DNA from: GWF sp964610445
GTDB taxonomy: Bacteria > Patescibacteriota > Microgenomatia > UBA1400 > UBA12108
Direction: 5' to 3'
Assembly: GCA_964610445.1 (NCBI GenBank)
Contig: CAZSVV010000001.1
Coordinates: 1-64,000 of the forward strand
Length of the DNA stretch: 64,000 nucleotides
Shown here: in pieces, positions 1-8,741 of the stretch
Layout: each line of letters starts with the position of its first letter
Numbering within the stretch: the stretch's first letter is position 1
Position numbers and translations under genes: made by a program
The notes under the pieces: model-generated
Databases searched by the model: none
What the model was told of the DNA's origin: nothing
The model's input: only the letters and a program-made list of their open reading frames with translations

Positions 1-563
1 GGCCAGAATCGTTTCAACATTTTGTTGTCAGTCACCCAAAACCAGAGATGCTTGAAAGAATTATATGATGGAACTAGTATAATTACGTTACCACCAGGCT
101 TAGCGTATCTAAGATGACACTCTATAGCGATCTGAGGATTTCGGAAATGCTCAACTAGCCCATTAGAAAATACAATATCGTACTTTTTTTTGATTTTACT
201 ACTTTCTCTTATGTCTTGGAGTATTAAATCATAATTATGGATGCCATATTTCTTAAAAATCCTGCGTATGAAAGTTAATGATTCTTCGGAATAATCTAGA
301 GCTATAATTTTTCGGAAATGATGCGAAATCTTAGCTAATTGATATCCTGTTCCGCATCCCAACTCGCAAAGAGTATCTCCACCAAAGTATTGTTTGAATA
401 TCTTTTTTTCGTAGTAGCTAGACTCATACAATCGAGCTAGATCAAGAAAGCGCTGTAGAAATGATCTTTTCCAAAAACTACTCCACTCTACAAGTTGATC
501 TGACTTTGCTCTGGATGATTTTTGTAATCTTGGTCTATCATCAATTAGTTTGTTGAGATCCAT
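1..563 (-). CDS. Class I SAM-dependent methyltransferase, 3' part outside window
   Basis: An open frame runs from the ATG at 563 to the window edge without a stop (187 codons seen). Near residues 67-73 is ELGCGTG, the glycine-rich motif I that binds S-adenosylmethionine, with an acidic strand-2 residue (D90) and a later NGLVEHF segment typical of Methyltransf_11/25-type folds. The substrate is not evident. The C-terminal end lies beyond the window. It is divergent from the gene at 635, with about 70 bp between the two starts. Family assignment is safe; the specific role is unknown. Confidence 0.75.
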   Translation of the reverse strand, partial: MDLNKLIDDRPRLQKSSRAKSDQLVEWSSFWKRSFLQRFLDLARLYESSYYEKKIFKQYFGGDTLCELGCGTGYQLAKISHHFRKIIALDYSEESLTFIRRIFKKYGIHNYDLILQDIRESSKIKKKYDIVFSNGLVEHFRNPQIAIECHLRYAKPGGNVIILVPSYNSFKHLWFWVTDNKMLKRFW

Positions 564-634
564 ATTTATAGTACAACCATTATTAATTTGATGAAATTTT
601 ACACCTATTAATACTTGGTGTGTATACTAATTTT
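564..634 (+). promoter_or_regulatory. Promoter of the lipid cluster, leaderless start
   Basis: TTTACA (598-603), a 19-nt spacer and TATACT (623-628) precede the ATG at 635. Only 6 nt separate the -10 box from the ATG and there is no Shine-Dalgarno site, so the mRNA probably starts at the A of the start codon. Confidence 0.5.
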
Positions 635-1108
635 ATGTTAACTCCAATTCACATGGTCTCTGCATCAGTCTTATCTCTCATTTATGCAAAAGTCGTACCG
701 ACTGAGACGGGGTATATATTTGCATCTCTCGTGTTTGCTGGATTACTTGATTTGGACCATGTTTACTATCTTATTAGAGACCACAAGATGTATAAGCAAA
801 AAGGTCTGGCTGGTCAGCTACATCATGCTAGATCACCACTCCATGAGCTATTTGGGGTAATGCTATTTGGCGTCATATCACTACTTATCCGTGCGCATGA
901 CCAAACACTCGCCTCAATCTTCTTCTTGAGTCTTCTTATTCATATATGTGAAGACTATGTCGCCGGCATTGGATTCCCCTTCAACCCTTTTAACAAGACA
1001 CAGTTGGCTCTTTTTAAACATACAAAAACCGACAAAATAATTATCAACCTACTAGTGACAGTAGTATCAGGAGTGCTATGGGTACTATACCTGCAAGGCA
1101 AGCTCTAA
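635..1108 (+). CDS. YdjM-like (DUF457) membrane-bound putative metal-dependent hydrolase
   Basis: Small integral membrane protein of about 157 residues starting MLTPIHMVSA. It carries the acid/His clusters of the YdjM/DUF457 family: an N-terminal His in the first helix, LDLDH, HHARSPLH and a late HICEDY. These are thought to bind metal within the membrane; the substrate is unknown. I chose the ATG at 635 over an upstream in-frame GTG because of the -10 box 6 nt upstream. Its 3' end overlaps the next gene by 31 bp, so it is probably co-expressed with the CDP-alcohol transferase. Confidence 0.6.
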   Translation: MLTPIHMVSASVLSLIYAKVVPTETGYIFASLVFAGLLDLDHVYYLIRDHKMYKQKGLAGQLHHARSPLHELFGVMLFGVISLLIRAHDQTLASIFFLSLLIHICEDYVAGIGFPFNPFNKTQLALFKHTKTDKIIINLLVTVVSGVLWVLYLQGKL

Positions 1109-1539
1109 CAGGAGCAAAATTCTACCGTAAGATCTTATCCTTTTTTGAGGATTATCTGGTCTTGCCTAAGATTAACCCCTCTTGGTTTCAACTCGCAGGC
1201 CTACTTTTGTCACTAGGATATATCTACTTGAGTAGTGACATTACAAAACTCTGGTTCTTGACGATTATACTCATCCTAGACTGGATGGACGGTGCATCAG
1301 CAAGGATGCAAGGTAAAGCCTCGCTCTCTGGCTGGATGATTGACGTGTTAATTGATCGTCTCAGTGAAGGATTTATCTTCTGGGCGGAGATTGGAACAGA
1401 GGTAGGTTACATATTCTTTATTCTCTGGATCCTCAACTGTGTCCTGAGTGTCTATAGCGTCAGATCAGGTAAGCACGTCCTACTCGCGATCCGTTTTGCT
1501 TATATTTTCGTACTGCTGTATAGGATTATATGGATCTGA
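1078..1539 (+). CDS. CDP-alcohol phosphatidyltransferase family protein
   Basis: Integral membrane enzyme of 153 residues with the complete family signature D-x2-D-G-x2-A-R-x8-G-x3-D-x3-D at D68, D71, G72, A75, R76, G85, D89 and D93. Such enzymes move a phosphatidyl group from a CDP-lipid to an alcohol (glycerol phosphate, inositol phosphate, serine and others); the acceptor cannot be read from the sequence. It overlaps the gene before it by 31 bp and the CarS-like gene after it by 10 bp, which suggests that the neighbour supplies its CDP-lipid substrate. Confidence 0.85.
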   Translation: MGTIPARQALTGAKFYRKILSFFEDYLVLPKINPSWFQLAGLLLSLGYIYLSSDITKLWFLTIILILDWMDGASARMQGKASLSGWMIDVLIDRLSEGFIFWAEIGTEVGYIFFILWILNCVLSVYSVRSGKHVLLAIRFAYIFVLLYRIIWI

Positions 1540-2075
1540 TCTTTACCTATATATATTTCTACCTCCCAGGTGCAATGGCCAATATTGGTGCCAATATTGG
1601 GAGATTTATACCTGGATTTAGAGAGATGACTATGCCAGTTGATATCGGTATGAAGCTCAATGGCATCAGATTAATCGGAGATCATAAGAATGTTGGTTCA
1701 TTTATCTTTGGGGTGCTATTTGGTACGAATATTGGCATCTTCAAAACTATCTATCTAGATCAGTTTTTCTCAGGATCATTACTCTTACAGTTAAGCGTAG
1801 CTCAGAACATATTTATGTATACGCTAATTTCGCTAGGTGCACTGACCGGAGACTTGATCAAAAGCATTATCAAGCGACAGTTAAAGCGACCTGAACATAC
1901 TATGTGGATACCATTCGATGAAATTGATCACACCACCGCGTCACTATTGTTAGCAAAGATATTTTTTCCTATTGCCTGGATGGATATTCTGGGAATAATC
2001 GTAATTATATTCTTCCTCCACTTAGCCACAAATGTACTTGGTTACCAGATTAAGGTGAAAGAAGTACCTTACTAA
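1530..2075 (+). CDS. CarS-like (DUF46) CDP-lipid synthase
   Basis: 181-residue multi-helix membrane protein resembling CDP-archaeol synthase (CarS), a relative of bacterial CdsA. Conserved landmarks are an N-terminal LPGAMANIGA segment, MPVDIG (P36-G40), GIRLIGDHKNVGS (about 45-57), GDLIKSIIKRQLKRP (about 107-121) and an acidic PFDEIDH. CarS activates a glycerolipid with CTP. Whether this protein uses archaeal-type ether lipid or ordinary phosphatidic acid cannot be told. Partnership with the overlapping CDP-alcohol phosphatidyltransferase is inferred from the gene overlap. Confidence 0.7.
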   Translation: MDLIFTYIYFYLPGAMANIGANIGRFIPGFREMTMPVDIGMKLNGIRLIGDHKNVGSFIFGVLFGTNIGIFKTIYLDQFFSGSLLLQLSVAQNIFMYTLISLGALTGDLIKSIIKRQLKRPEHTMWIPFDEIDHTTASLLLAKIFFPIAWMDILGIIVIIFFLHLATNVLGYQIKVKEVPY

Positions 2076-2114
2076 CTTAGAATATAAATCAAAGTCTAAA
2101 CTTAGGTAGATCAT

Positions 2115-2975
2115 ATGAACTGGATAATTGCTAGCATTCTAATGCTATTTAGCTCGGTTGGATTGTATTTGTTCGTGAGAAAAAGTAACGAGCTAAAAAC
2201 TCCACAGCAGCTCAATAATCTCTCCATGTTCTTGGTACCGGTCGTCGTCTATCTGATAATGATTGTTCGGACACCCACAGATTTTGCACTACAACCTATT
2301 GAATATTTACTCATAATTATTCAAGCTATTTTCTTTAGTTATCTAGGGAATGTCTTTTCCCTAAAAGGCATCGAATATGCTCCTAACCCAGGATATAGCT
2401 TAATTATTTCAAGAAGTTACGTTGTATTTACTGCTGTCGCATCTATCTACCTATTTAATGCTCCACTGAGTACTAAGTCTGTCATCGCAATTATTTGTAT
2501 TATCTTATTTGCGTCTTTGATAGCAATTGATAAAAACAGAGATAAATCAGGATCTAATGCAGCATGGCTACCCTATACTATTGGAGCGTTCTTTTGCGCT
2601 GGATTCTCGGCACTATCTTCTAAGTATCTCCTTAACTTAGGTGTGCCGATACTCACCAGACTCATCTACTCTATGCTATTAGTCACAATCTTGATCATTG
2701 GCGAAATAGTAGTTAAGAAAGTTAATATAAAGAATACTTCTAAACCTCAACAGTTAACTCTACTTATGATAGGTATCTTTGGCGCGAGTTTTAACTACTT
2801 TATGCAGGTAGCGTTTAACCTAGCACCTAATGTGGGATATGTTAACGCTACTAATGCTGCGTCAATATCACTCCTGACTATCATGTCATATGTAATTTTT
2901 AGAGATGAGTTGTCAATCAAGAAAATGATTGGGATTGTCGGAGTGACCGCTGGGCTGATACTACTTTTTGTATAG
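2115..2975 (+). CDS. EamA/DMT-family permease
   Basis: 286 residues with about ten hydrophobic segments arranged as two five-helix halves, the layout of EamA (drug/metabolite transporter) proteins. The second half begins near residue 148 (LPYTIGAFFCAGFSALSSKY). The substrate is unknown. The ATG at 2115 follows a weak AGGTAGA. It lies 39 bp after the lipid cluster on the same strand and may be co-transcribed. Confidence 0.7.
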   Translation: MNWIIASILMLFSSVGLYLFVRKSNELKTPQQLNNLSMFLVPVVVYLIMIVRTPTDFALQPIEYLLIIIQAIFFSYLGNVFSLKGIEYAPNPGYSLIISRSYVVFTAVASIYLFNAPLSTKSVIAIICIILFASLIAIDKNRDKSGSNAAWLPYTIGAFFCAGFSALSSKYLLNLGVPILTRLIYSMLLVTILIIGEIVVKKVNIKNTSKPQQLTLLMIGIFGASFNYFMQVAFNLAPNVGYVNATNAASISLLTIMSYVIFRDELSIKKMIGIVGVTAGLILLFV

Positions 2976-3034
2976 CCTTTGTTGGATATCATATATAAAT
3001 CGAGAGATTAAGTAGTGATCATCACTCACTAGAG

Positions 3035-3046
3035 TACAATAGGTAC
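3035..3046 (+). promoter_or_regulatory. -10 box of glgA operon, leaderless arrangement
   Basis: TACAAT at 3035-3040 is followed by 6 nt and then the ATG at 3047. No Shine-Dalgarno is visible. Confidence 0.45.
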
Positions 3047-4570
3047 ATGAAGATTTTGTTTGTCACGGCTGAGGTGGGACCATTCGTATCTGTTGGCGGG
3101 TTATCACAAGTATCATACTTCCTGCCCAACTCGCTACTAAAACTCGGGGATGATGTACGAATCTTTACCCCAAAATTTGGCGCTATGGATCCACCAAAAT
3201 CAGAGAATGAAGCTGAGGATAGCACACTAAGTAAAACGAGATGGCCATTAAAGATGGAGCTGGAGGGACTGCACGTGCCCCTGCGAGTAAACAATGATAG
3301 CGATGACCTAATCTGCAATGTTAAGTCGCATCATAAAAGAGGTCGGGTAAAGACTTACTTTCTCGAAAATAGAGAGTACTACGAACTAAGAGCTAATGTC
3401 TTTGGGTACCGCGATGACCATATACGATTTTTGCTCATGAGCAAAGGGTGTTTGGAATGGCTATTAAAAGAGCGAGAAAATGGTAGTGGATGGTGGCCTG
3501 ATGTTATTCACTGTAATGATTGGCACAGTGCTTATTTGATAGAGCTAGCCAAAAGATCTCCACGATATGAAAGTATATTTAGCGATGTCAAAATTGTTTT
3601 GACTGTACATAATTTTGTGTATCAAGGTAACTTTGATTATAAGTACTGCAATATCGAAGACCGAGATGATGGCAAGCGAGCCCTCCTGCCTCTGCTTGAC
3701 GCGCGCATGCATACACAAAATCCCCTCCTCCGTGGGATTCTTCATGCTGATGCAGTGAGCACTGTCTCCTCTACCCACGCCAAAGAAGTACTAACCGAAG
3801 AGTATGGAGAAGGTCTACACCTAGTCTTGCAAAAAAGAAAATCTAGACTGGTTGGGATACTAAACGGTTTGGACACTAACACTTTTGACCCAAAAAAAGA
3901 TACATCAATCAAAGCGAGGTTTGACCTGAGTAACTATGAGCATGCACGCACCGTTAACAAAAAGGCGCTGCAAAAAATATTTATGTTACCCAACAAACCC
4001 AATGCATTCCTAATAGGATATGTCGGCCGCCTAGCTCAGCAAAAAGGAATCAACTTAATAACCTCGATGCTACCACACCTACTTACCGAGTACCCCAATA
4101 TCCAACTAGTAGTGCTCGGTGGGGGTGACGAAGCAGATCGCACAAAACTAATGCATCTACAGAAAAAGTTCCCAGAGCAGATTGGACTACACCTGATGCC
4201 AGACTTCCTCATGCCTCGCAAAGTCTTTGCAGGAGCTGACGCACTACTTTTACCAAGTATGTTTGAGCCAGGTGGGATCGTGGCACTAGAGTCCCTACGG
4301 TACGGTGCAGTACCGATAGTGCGGCGAACCGGCGGCTTAAATGACATTATCGCTGACTTTGAGCCAACAAGTCTTACTGGCAACGGTTTCTCTTTTTCTA
4401 GCAAAACTGATTGGGCACTGTACGGTGCCATAGTCCGTGCACAAACCACATTTGAGAACAAAAAAATATGGAGCCGATTAGTAGAAAACTGTCTGAAAGC
4501 CGACTTTTCGTGGGAACATGTAGCCTCAGAGTACCAAAAATGGTACCGACAAGTTAGGATAGAGGAATGA
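3047..4570 (+). CDS. glgA: Glycogen/starch synthase (GT5)
   Basis: 507 residues. It transfers glucose from a nucleotide sugar to the growing alpha-1,4-glucan. The N-terminal Rossmann domain begins MKILFVTAEVGPF with a GGL loop at 17-19. The C-terminal domain has VGRLAQQKG, PSMFEPGGIVALESLRYG and PIVRRTGGLNDI, the GT5 active-site region. The lysine of the usual K-x-G-G-L motif is serine here (S15), and the usual E-P-C-G is E-P-G-G. Its stop overlaps the start of the phosphorylase gene by 4 bp, forming a glycogen synthesis/breakdown operon. Confidence 0.9.
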   Translation: MKILFVTAEVGPFVSVGGLSQVSYFLPNSLLKLGDDVRIFTPKFGAMDPPKSENEAEDSTLSKTRWPLKMELEGLHVPLRVNNDSDDLICNVKSHHKRGRVKTYFLENREYYELRANVFGYRDDHIRFLLMSKGCLEWLLKERENGSGWWPDVIHCNDWHSAYLIELAKRSPRYESIFSDVKIVLTVHNFVYQGNFDYKYCNIEDRDDGKRALLPLLDARMHTQNPLLRGILHADAVSTVSSTHAKEVLTEEYGEGLHLVLQKRKSRLVGILNGLDTNTFDPKKDTSIKARFDLSNYEHARTVNKKALQKIFMLPNKPNAFLIGYVGRLAQQKGINLITSMLPHLLTEYPNIQLVVLGGGDEADRTKLMHLQKKFPEQIGLHLMPDFLMPRKVFAGADALLLPSMFEPGGIVALESLRYGAVPIVRRTGGLNDIIADFEPTSLTGNGFSFSSKTDWALYGAIVRAQTTFENKKIWSRLVENCLKADFSWEHVASEYQKWYRQVRIEE

Positions 4571-6183
4571 ATAGACCAATCGCCTATTTTTGTGCAGAGT
4601 ACGCGCTGAGTGACGAGTTACAGATATATGCCGGTGGACTAGGAGTACTAGCTGGTGACTACGTAAGAGAAGCCGGGGATTCTGGACTGCCATTTGTAGC
4701 AGTAGGACTGTATTATGCTGGTGGGTTTGTCCATAAAGAATTATCTAATGAAGGGCGAGTCGTAGATTTACATAATGGCAAGAGACCAGAAGATGCAGGA
4801 CTTACCTTAGTCAAAGATGAGACAGGTTCGGTAGTTAAAGTCAAAATCCCGATAGCGCAGAGTATAGTGACTGCCCAGGTTTGGCTATACGAATACAAGT
4901 CAGCCAAAGTATATCTACTCGATACCAAGGTTAGCGAAAATAGCGAGGCAGACCAGCGTATTACTGAAACCCTATATATTACTGACAAAGAAGTAAGACT
5001 AAAACAAGAGATAGTACTCGGGATCGGAGGCCTCCGAGCCCTGCTCTCGATGGATATCCACCCTTCTTTTTACCACCTAAACGAAGGTCACTCTGCACTA
5101 CTAATATATGAGCTAATCCACCACGAGATGAAAGAACACAATCTAGACTTTGAAGGCGCCCGGGCACGGGTGCGTGAGCGAGTCTTGTTTACTAACCATA
5201 CACTAGTTACTGCAGGTAATGATGTCTTTAGTAATGATCTGGTGTCTCTACTCTTAACTAAATACGCGCAAGAGATCGAGATCCCCGTTAAGCAGCTAGT
5301 TGACCTAGGATTAGTCCAACAGTCTTCTACTTTTTCGATGACAATCCTTGCTATGAGAGCTGCTGACCGAGTCAATGCAGTGTCTAAACTACACGCAAAA
5401 AAAGCTAAAGAAATATGGAGTGATCACCCAATGACGCCGATTACCAATGGGATTCATCTGCCGACCTGGGACAGAGTTGGAGAGAATGAGATGTGGAGTC
5501 AGCACCAACGTAACAAACAAAAACTCTTGCAGGTGATCAAAGAGCAGACCGGTATACAGTGGGGTGAGAGTGATCTACTGCTAGGTTGGGGGCGAAGGAT
5601 GGCGAGGTACAAGAGACCACTGGCGTTGGTTGAGCGGCTCAAGCAGTTTGGGGAGATGGCGAGGGATACTAAAAGACCAATTAGAGTTGTGTTTGCTGGG
5701 ATTGCCCACCCAGCTGATACTGATGGAAAAGAACTACTAGAGGAGCTGCAGTATCGCCTATCATCTGACCTGAGTGGAGTCGCTGTATATCTGCCTCACT
5801 ATAACCTAGAGTTAGCGAGCCTCATGACTAGTGGCTGTGATGTCTGGATCAATACTCCGGTTGTTGGATTTGAAGCATGTGGGACTAGTGGGATGAAGGC
5901 AGCCTTAAATGGTGTACTGCCACTATCTACCCGGGACGGGTGGATGGATGAGGTAGAAATGTATGGAGTAGGCTGGGCCTTATCTGACACTGATCTCACA
6001 CAAAACATGCTAGACACACTCAGTGATCAGATACTGCCACTGTATTACGAGAAGAATCAGTCAGGAATACCTGAACAATGGGTCACTATGATGAAGAATG
6101 CGCGCGAGCTAATTAAAAATGAGTTCTCGATGAGTCGGGCGATGAAGCAGTATCTAGAATTGATCAACTACACTAGCTCCTAA
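4567..6183 (+). CDS. glgP: Alpha-glucan (glycogen/maltodextrin) phosphorylase
   Basis: 538 residues, shorter than the roughly 800-residue classical glycogen phosphorylases and like the compact 'more distant' alpha-glucan phosphorylase subfamily. It releases glucose-1-phosphate from alpha-glucan. Landmarks are YFCAEYALSD and YAGGLGVLAGDY at the N-terminus, NEGHSALL, the NGIHLPTW segment, GWGRRMARYKRP and GTSGMKAALNG, where K444 is the expected pyridoxal-phosphate lysine. The 4-bp ATGA overlap with glgA implies translational coupling. Together the pair can store and mobilise glucose polymer. Confidence 0.9.
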   Translation: MNRPIAYFCAEYALSDELQIYAGGLGVLAGDYVREAGDSGLPFVAVGLYYAGGFVHKELSNEGRVVDLHNGKRPEDAGLTLVKDETGSVVKVKIPIAQSIVTAQVWLYEYKSAKVYLLDTKVSENSEADQRITETLYITDKEVRLKQEIVLGIGGLRALLSMDIHPSFYHLNEGHSALLIYELIHHEMKEHNLDFEGARARVRERVLFTNHTLVTAGNDVFSNDLVSLLLTKYAQEIEIPVKQLVDLGLVQQSSTFSMTILAMRAADRVNAVSKLHAKKAKEIWSDHPMTPITNGIHLPTWDRVGENEMWSQHQRNKQKLLQVIKEQTGIQWGESDLLLGWGRRMARYKRPLALVERLKQFGEMARDTKRPIRVVFAGIAHPADTDGKELLEELQYRLSSDLSGVAVYLPHYNLELASLMTSGCDVWINTPVVGFEACGTSGMKAALNGVLPLSTRDGWMDEVEMYGVGWALSDTDLTQNMLDTLSDQILPLYYEKNQSGIPEQWVTMMKNARELIKNEFSMSRAMKQYLELINYTSS

Positions 6184-6214
6184 AACTCATACTAATTCTG
6201 CTAAGATATCATCA

Positions 6215-6634
6215 ATGAGCACAATAAAGACTTTGGTTAATGACACACCTGTGACTGAATATGTAGCAAGTCTGAGTAATGAACTCAGAAGGAATGAAGC
6301 AAAAGAACTCCTCAAGATTTTTAAACTCGCGACTGGAATGGATCCCAAGATGTGGGGGACGAGCATTGTCGGATATGGATCATATCACTACAAATCTGAG
6401 CGGAGCAGGCAGGAGGGGGACTGGCCACTGACCGCTTTTTCGATGCGTAAGAGTGCAATCTCGATCTACATCATGCCAGGGTTTGATAAGTATATAGAGC
6501 TGCTAGAGAGGCTAGGTAAACACAAAACTGGAGTTGGATGTCTATATATCAAAAAACTAAGTGATGTAGATAGTACTATACTATCTACTATTATCAAGAG
6601 CTCATTTAATGAGATGAAAGAAAAATATGAATAA
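6215..6634 (+). CDS. DUF1801 (YdhG-like) protein
   Basis: 139 residues. The pattern MWGTSIVGYGSYHYK, then WPLTAFSMRKSAISIYIMPG and a late GCLYIKKLSDVD is that of the DUF1801/YdhG family, whose function is unknown. A TAAGAT -10-like box ends 7 nt before the ATG, suggesting a leaderless start. The 3' end overlaps the thioredoxin gene by 8 bp, so it probably heads the redox operon. Confidence 0.75.
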   Translation: MSTIKTLVNDTPVTEYVASLSNELRRNEAKELLKIFKLATGMDPKMWGTSIVGYGSYHYKSERSRQEGDWPLTAFSMRKSAISIYIMPGFDKYIELLERLGKHKTGVGCLYIKKLSDVDSTILSTIIKSSFNEMKEKYE

Positions 6635-7103
6635 GTCAGTTGCTATAACTCTCGGGATCCTAGTGATCATTGGTATTGGCATATCTGCATACTCACCAAA
6701 GCAAACAGAGATTAAAGAAGAGCTAGCGAATAATAAAGAGGTCGTGACTGAGACCGAGACAAGCACTGTGTCAAAAAATGTTATGGATGCGGCGATTGGA
6801 AGCTACGAAAGCTATGTTCCAGAAAAACTATCCAAAGCTGAGACGGGTCGAGTAGTCTTATTCTTTCATGCCTCTTGGTGCCCGACATGTCGTGCACTAA
6901 ACTCCAATATTGAGGAGAGTAAGTCTATAATCCCAGCAGATGTCACTATCTTAAAAACTGATTACGATACCGAAACAGAACTTAAGAAAAAGTATGGTGT
7001 AACTACACAACACACCTTGGTTCAGGTAGACAAAGATGGGAATATGATAACCAAATGGAGCGGTGGATCGACGATCGAGAGCATAGTCTCAAAACTAAAA
7101 TAA
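6627..7103 (+). CDS. Membrane-anchored thioredoxin-like protein
   Basis: 158 residues: an N-terminal hydrophobic anchor (about 5-21), a charged linker, then a thioredoxin fold with the redox motif CPTC (C85, C88) in FFHASWCPTC. It most likely faces outside the cytoplasm. It ends 1 bp before the CcdA-MsrA fusion gene, so electrons probably pass from CcdA to this thioredoxin and on to methionine sulfoxide reductase. The role in this pathway is inferred from context. Confidence 0.85.
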   Translation: MNKSVAITLGILVIIGIGISAYSPKQTEIKEELANNKEVVTETETSTVSKNVMDAAIGSYESYVPEKLSKAETGRVVLFFHASWCPTCRALNSNIEESKSIIPADVTILKTDYDTETELKKKYGVTTQHTLVQVDKDGNMITKWSGGSTIESIVSKLK

Positions 7104-7104
7104 T

Positions 7105-8445
7105 ATGATATTTTTTATAATCTCTATCCTAGCCGGAGTGCTCACTGTACTAGCTCCGTGCATACTCCCACTACTTCCGATCGTAGTCGGATCGTCGACC
7201 GGAGGGGACCGCCAACTATCTAAAAGGTCAATCATAGTGATCTCCTCACTCTCTGTATCAGTGATTATCTTTACGCTACTACTTAAGGCATCTACCCTAC
7301 TAATTGCTGTACCACAGAGTTTTTGGAATACTCTATCTGGCTCTATATTGATCCTAGTAGGGTTGGCAATTGCCCTACCCAACCTGTGGTCTAGGATTAC
7401 ATTCCTACAAAATATTACCAACTTGGCTAATGGTGTAATGGGAGTTGGGAGACAGAAGAATAGTTATGTAGGGGACATGATGACGGGAACTGCGCTTGGT
7501 CCAGTTTTTACGACCTGCTCGCCTACCTACCTATATATAATTGCTACCGTCATACCGATAGGGATTGTCGAGGGTACGATATATCTCCTTGGCTTTACGG
7601 CTGGGCTCGCGTTCTCACTCGTTTTGATCGCTATTTACGGCGGTGTGCTAGTCAAAAAAATCACTAATCATATGACTGCAACAGTTAATATAAAGCGTGG
7701 TTTTGGAGTTCTCATTATCCTAGTTGGTCTAGCGATCATGAGTGGGTATGACAAAAGGATCGAGACAGCGATCTTAGATGCAGGCTACGGCGCGACAATT
7801 AAAATAGAAGAGAGCTTAATTGAGCGCTTTGCACCCACTAGCATTAAAGAAGATAAGATATTAAAGAATAAGGAGACTATGACAAACAGTAACTACAAAA
7901 CTATCACACTAGCGGGCGGGTGCTTTTGGTGTACCGAAGCCAATTTCCAGGAGCAGCCAGGAGTAGTTGATGCTGTATCGGGCTACACCGGAGGGTCTGA
8001 GGAAGATGCAAATTACCTGACTGTTGCAAAAGGCAATACTCGACACCGCGAGTCAGTACAGGTGACGTATGACCCAACGCTTATTACTATAGAAGAGATA
8101 TTAGATGTTTACTGGTCACACATGGATCCAACAGATGCTCTTGGACAGTTTGCCGATCGTGGATACCAATATACAACAGCTATCTATTACCATGACAATG
8201 AGCAGCAGAAAGCTGCTATCGACTCAAAAAATAGGCTAGCCGAGAGCGATCTTTTTGACAAGCCGATAGTTACGGAGATCCTGCCACACACAGAGTTCTA
8301 CCCAGCCGAAGAGTATCACCAAGATTACTATAAAAAAGCCCGTGAACACTACGAACGTTATAAAAAAGGATCAGGTAGGACTGGCTTCATCGAAGAAACC
8401 TGGGCAAAGGATGCAGCAATCAAGTTTTTGGAATCTGAGAAATAG
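7105..8445 (+). CDS. CcdA/DsbD-type transmembrane domain fused to peptide methionine sulfoxide reductase A
   Basis: 446 residues. Residues 1 to about 220 form a six-helix CcdA-like electron conduit with the paired cysteines C19 (LAPCILPLLP) and C138 (FTTCSPTYL). A hydrophilic linker leads to a complete MsrA domain from about residue 262 with GCFWC (C273 catalytic) and YHQDYY. MsrA reduces methionine S-sulfoxide. The fusion would couple membrane electron transfer directly to repair of oxidised protein. Inside the linker, AAGGAG (7870-7875) sits 3 nt before an in-frame ATG at 7879 (residue 259), so a separate soluble MsrA could also be made. The preceding thioredoxin gene completes the chain. 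Confidence 0.85.
   Translation: MIFFIISILAGVLTVLAPCILPLLPIVVGSSTGGDRQLSKRSIIVISSLSVSVIIFTLLLKASTLLIAVPQSFWNTLSGSILILVGLAIALPNLWSRITFLQNITNLANGVMGVGRQKNSYVGDMMTGTALGPVFTTCSPTYLYIIATVIPIGIVEGTIYLLGFTAGLAFSLVLIAIYGGVLVKKITNHMTATVNIKRGFGVLIILVGLAIMSGYDKRIETAILDAGYGATIKIEESLIERFAPTSIKEDKILKNKETMTNSNYKTITLAGGCFWCTEANFQEQPGVVDAVSGYTGGSEEDANYLTVAKGNTRHRESVQVTYDPTLITIEEILDVYWSHMDPTDALGQFADRGYQYTTAIYYHDNEQQKAAIDSKNRLAESDLFDKPIVTEILPHTEFYPAEEYHQDYYKKAREHYERYKKGSGRTGFIEETWAKDAAIKFLESEK
7870..7881 (+). promoter_or_regulatory. Possible internal ribosome binding site and start for MsrA
   Basis: AAGGAG-ACT-ATG lies in frame at the junction of the CcdA and MsrA parts. The 3-nt spacing is short, so strength is uncertain. 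Confidence 0.35.
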
Positions 8446-8446
8446 T

Positions 8447-8740
8447 CTATCGGATGGTTGCACCGACAAAGTCTATTAGTGGAAAGAGGGTACGCACCTC
8501 ACCCCAGAATTTTTCTGAGAGTCTAGCTGAGTAGGTAGCGTTATTCCCTTTCTCCATAGTATTACATAGTCTCCGATCCCAGTCTTCGATGATACGCCGG
8601 ACTGCCATACCTTGCTCATTAAAGATAACCTGATTGGCTTTTTTGTTTTCTTTGTAGAGATTGTGAATAAATAAGAAGTCATCAAACACCTTCTTATTTT
8701 CATCACACATCTTTTTGAAGTATTCTTTGTATTTGACCAT
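8447..8740 (-). CDS. Hypothetical 97-residue protein
   Basis: I do not recognise the family. The product is charged and probably helical, without membrane segments or cysteine clusters beyond two single cysteines. Its start lies 1 bp after the stop of the CaCA exchanger gene, so it is the last gene of that operon. Tight spacing supports a real gene. Confidence 0.55.
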   Translation of the reverse strand: MVKYKEYFKKMCDENKKVFDDFLFIHNLYKENKKANQVIFNEQGMAVRRIIEDWDRRLCNTMEKGNNATYSARLSEKFWGEVRTLFPLIDFVGATIR

Positions 8741-8741
8741 A

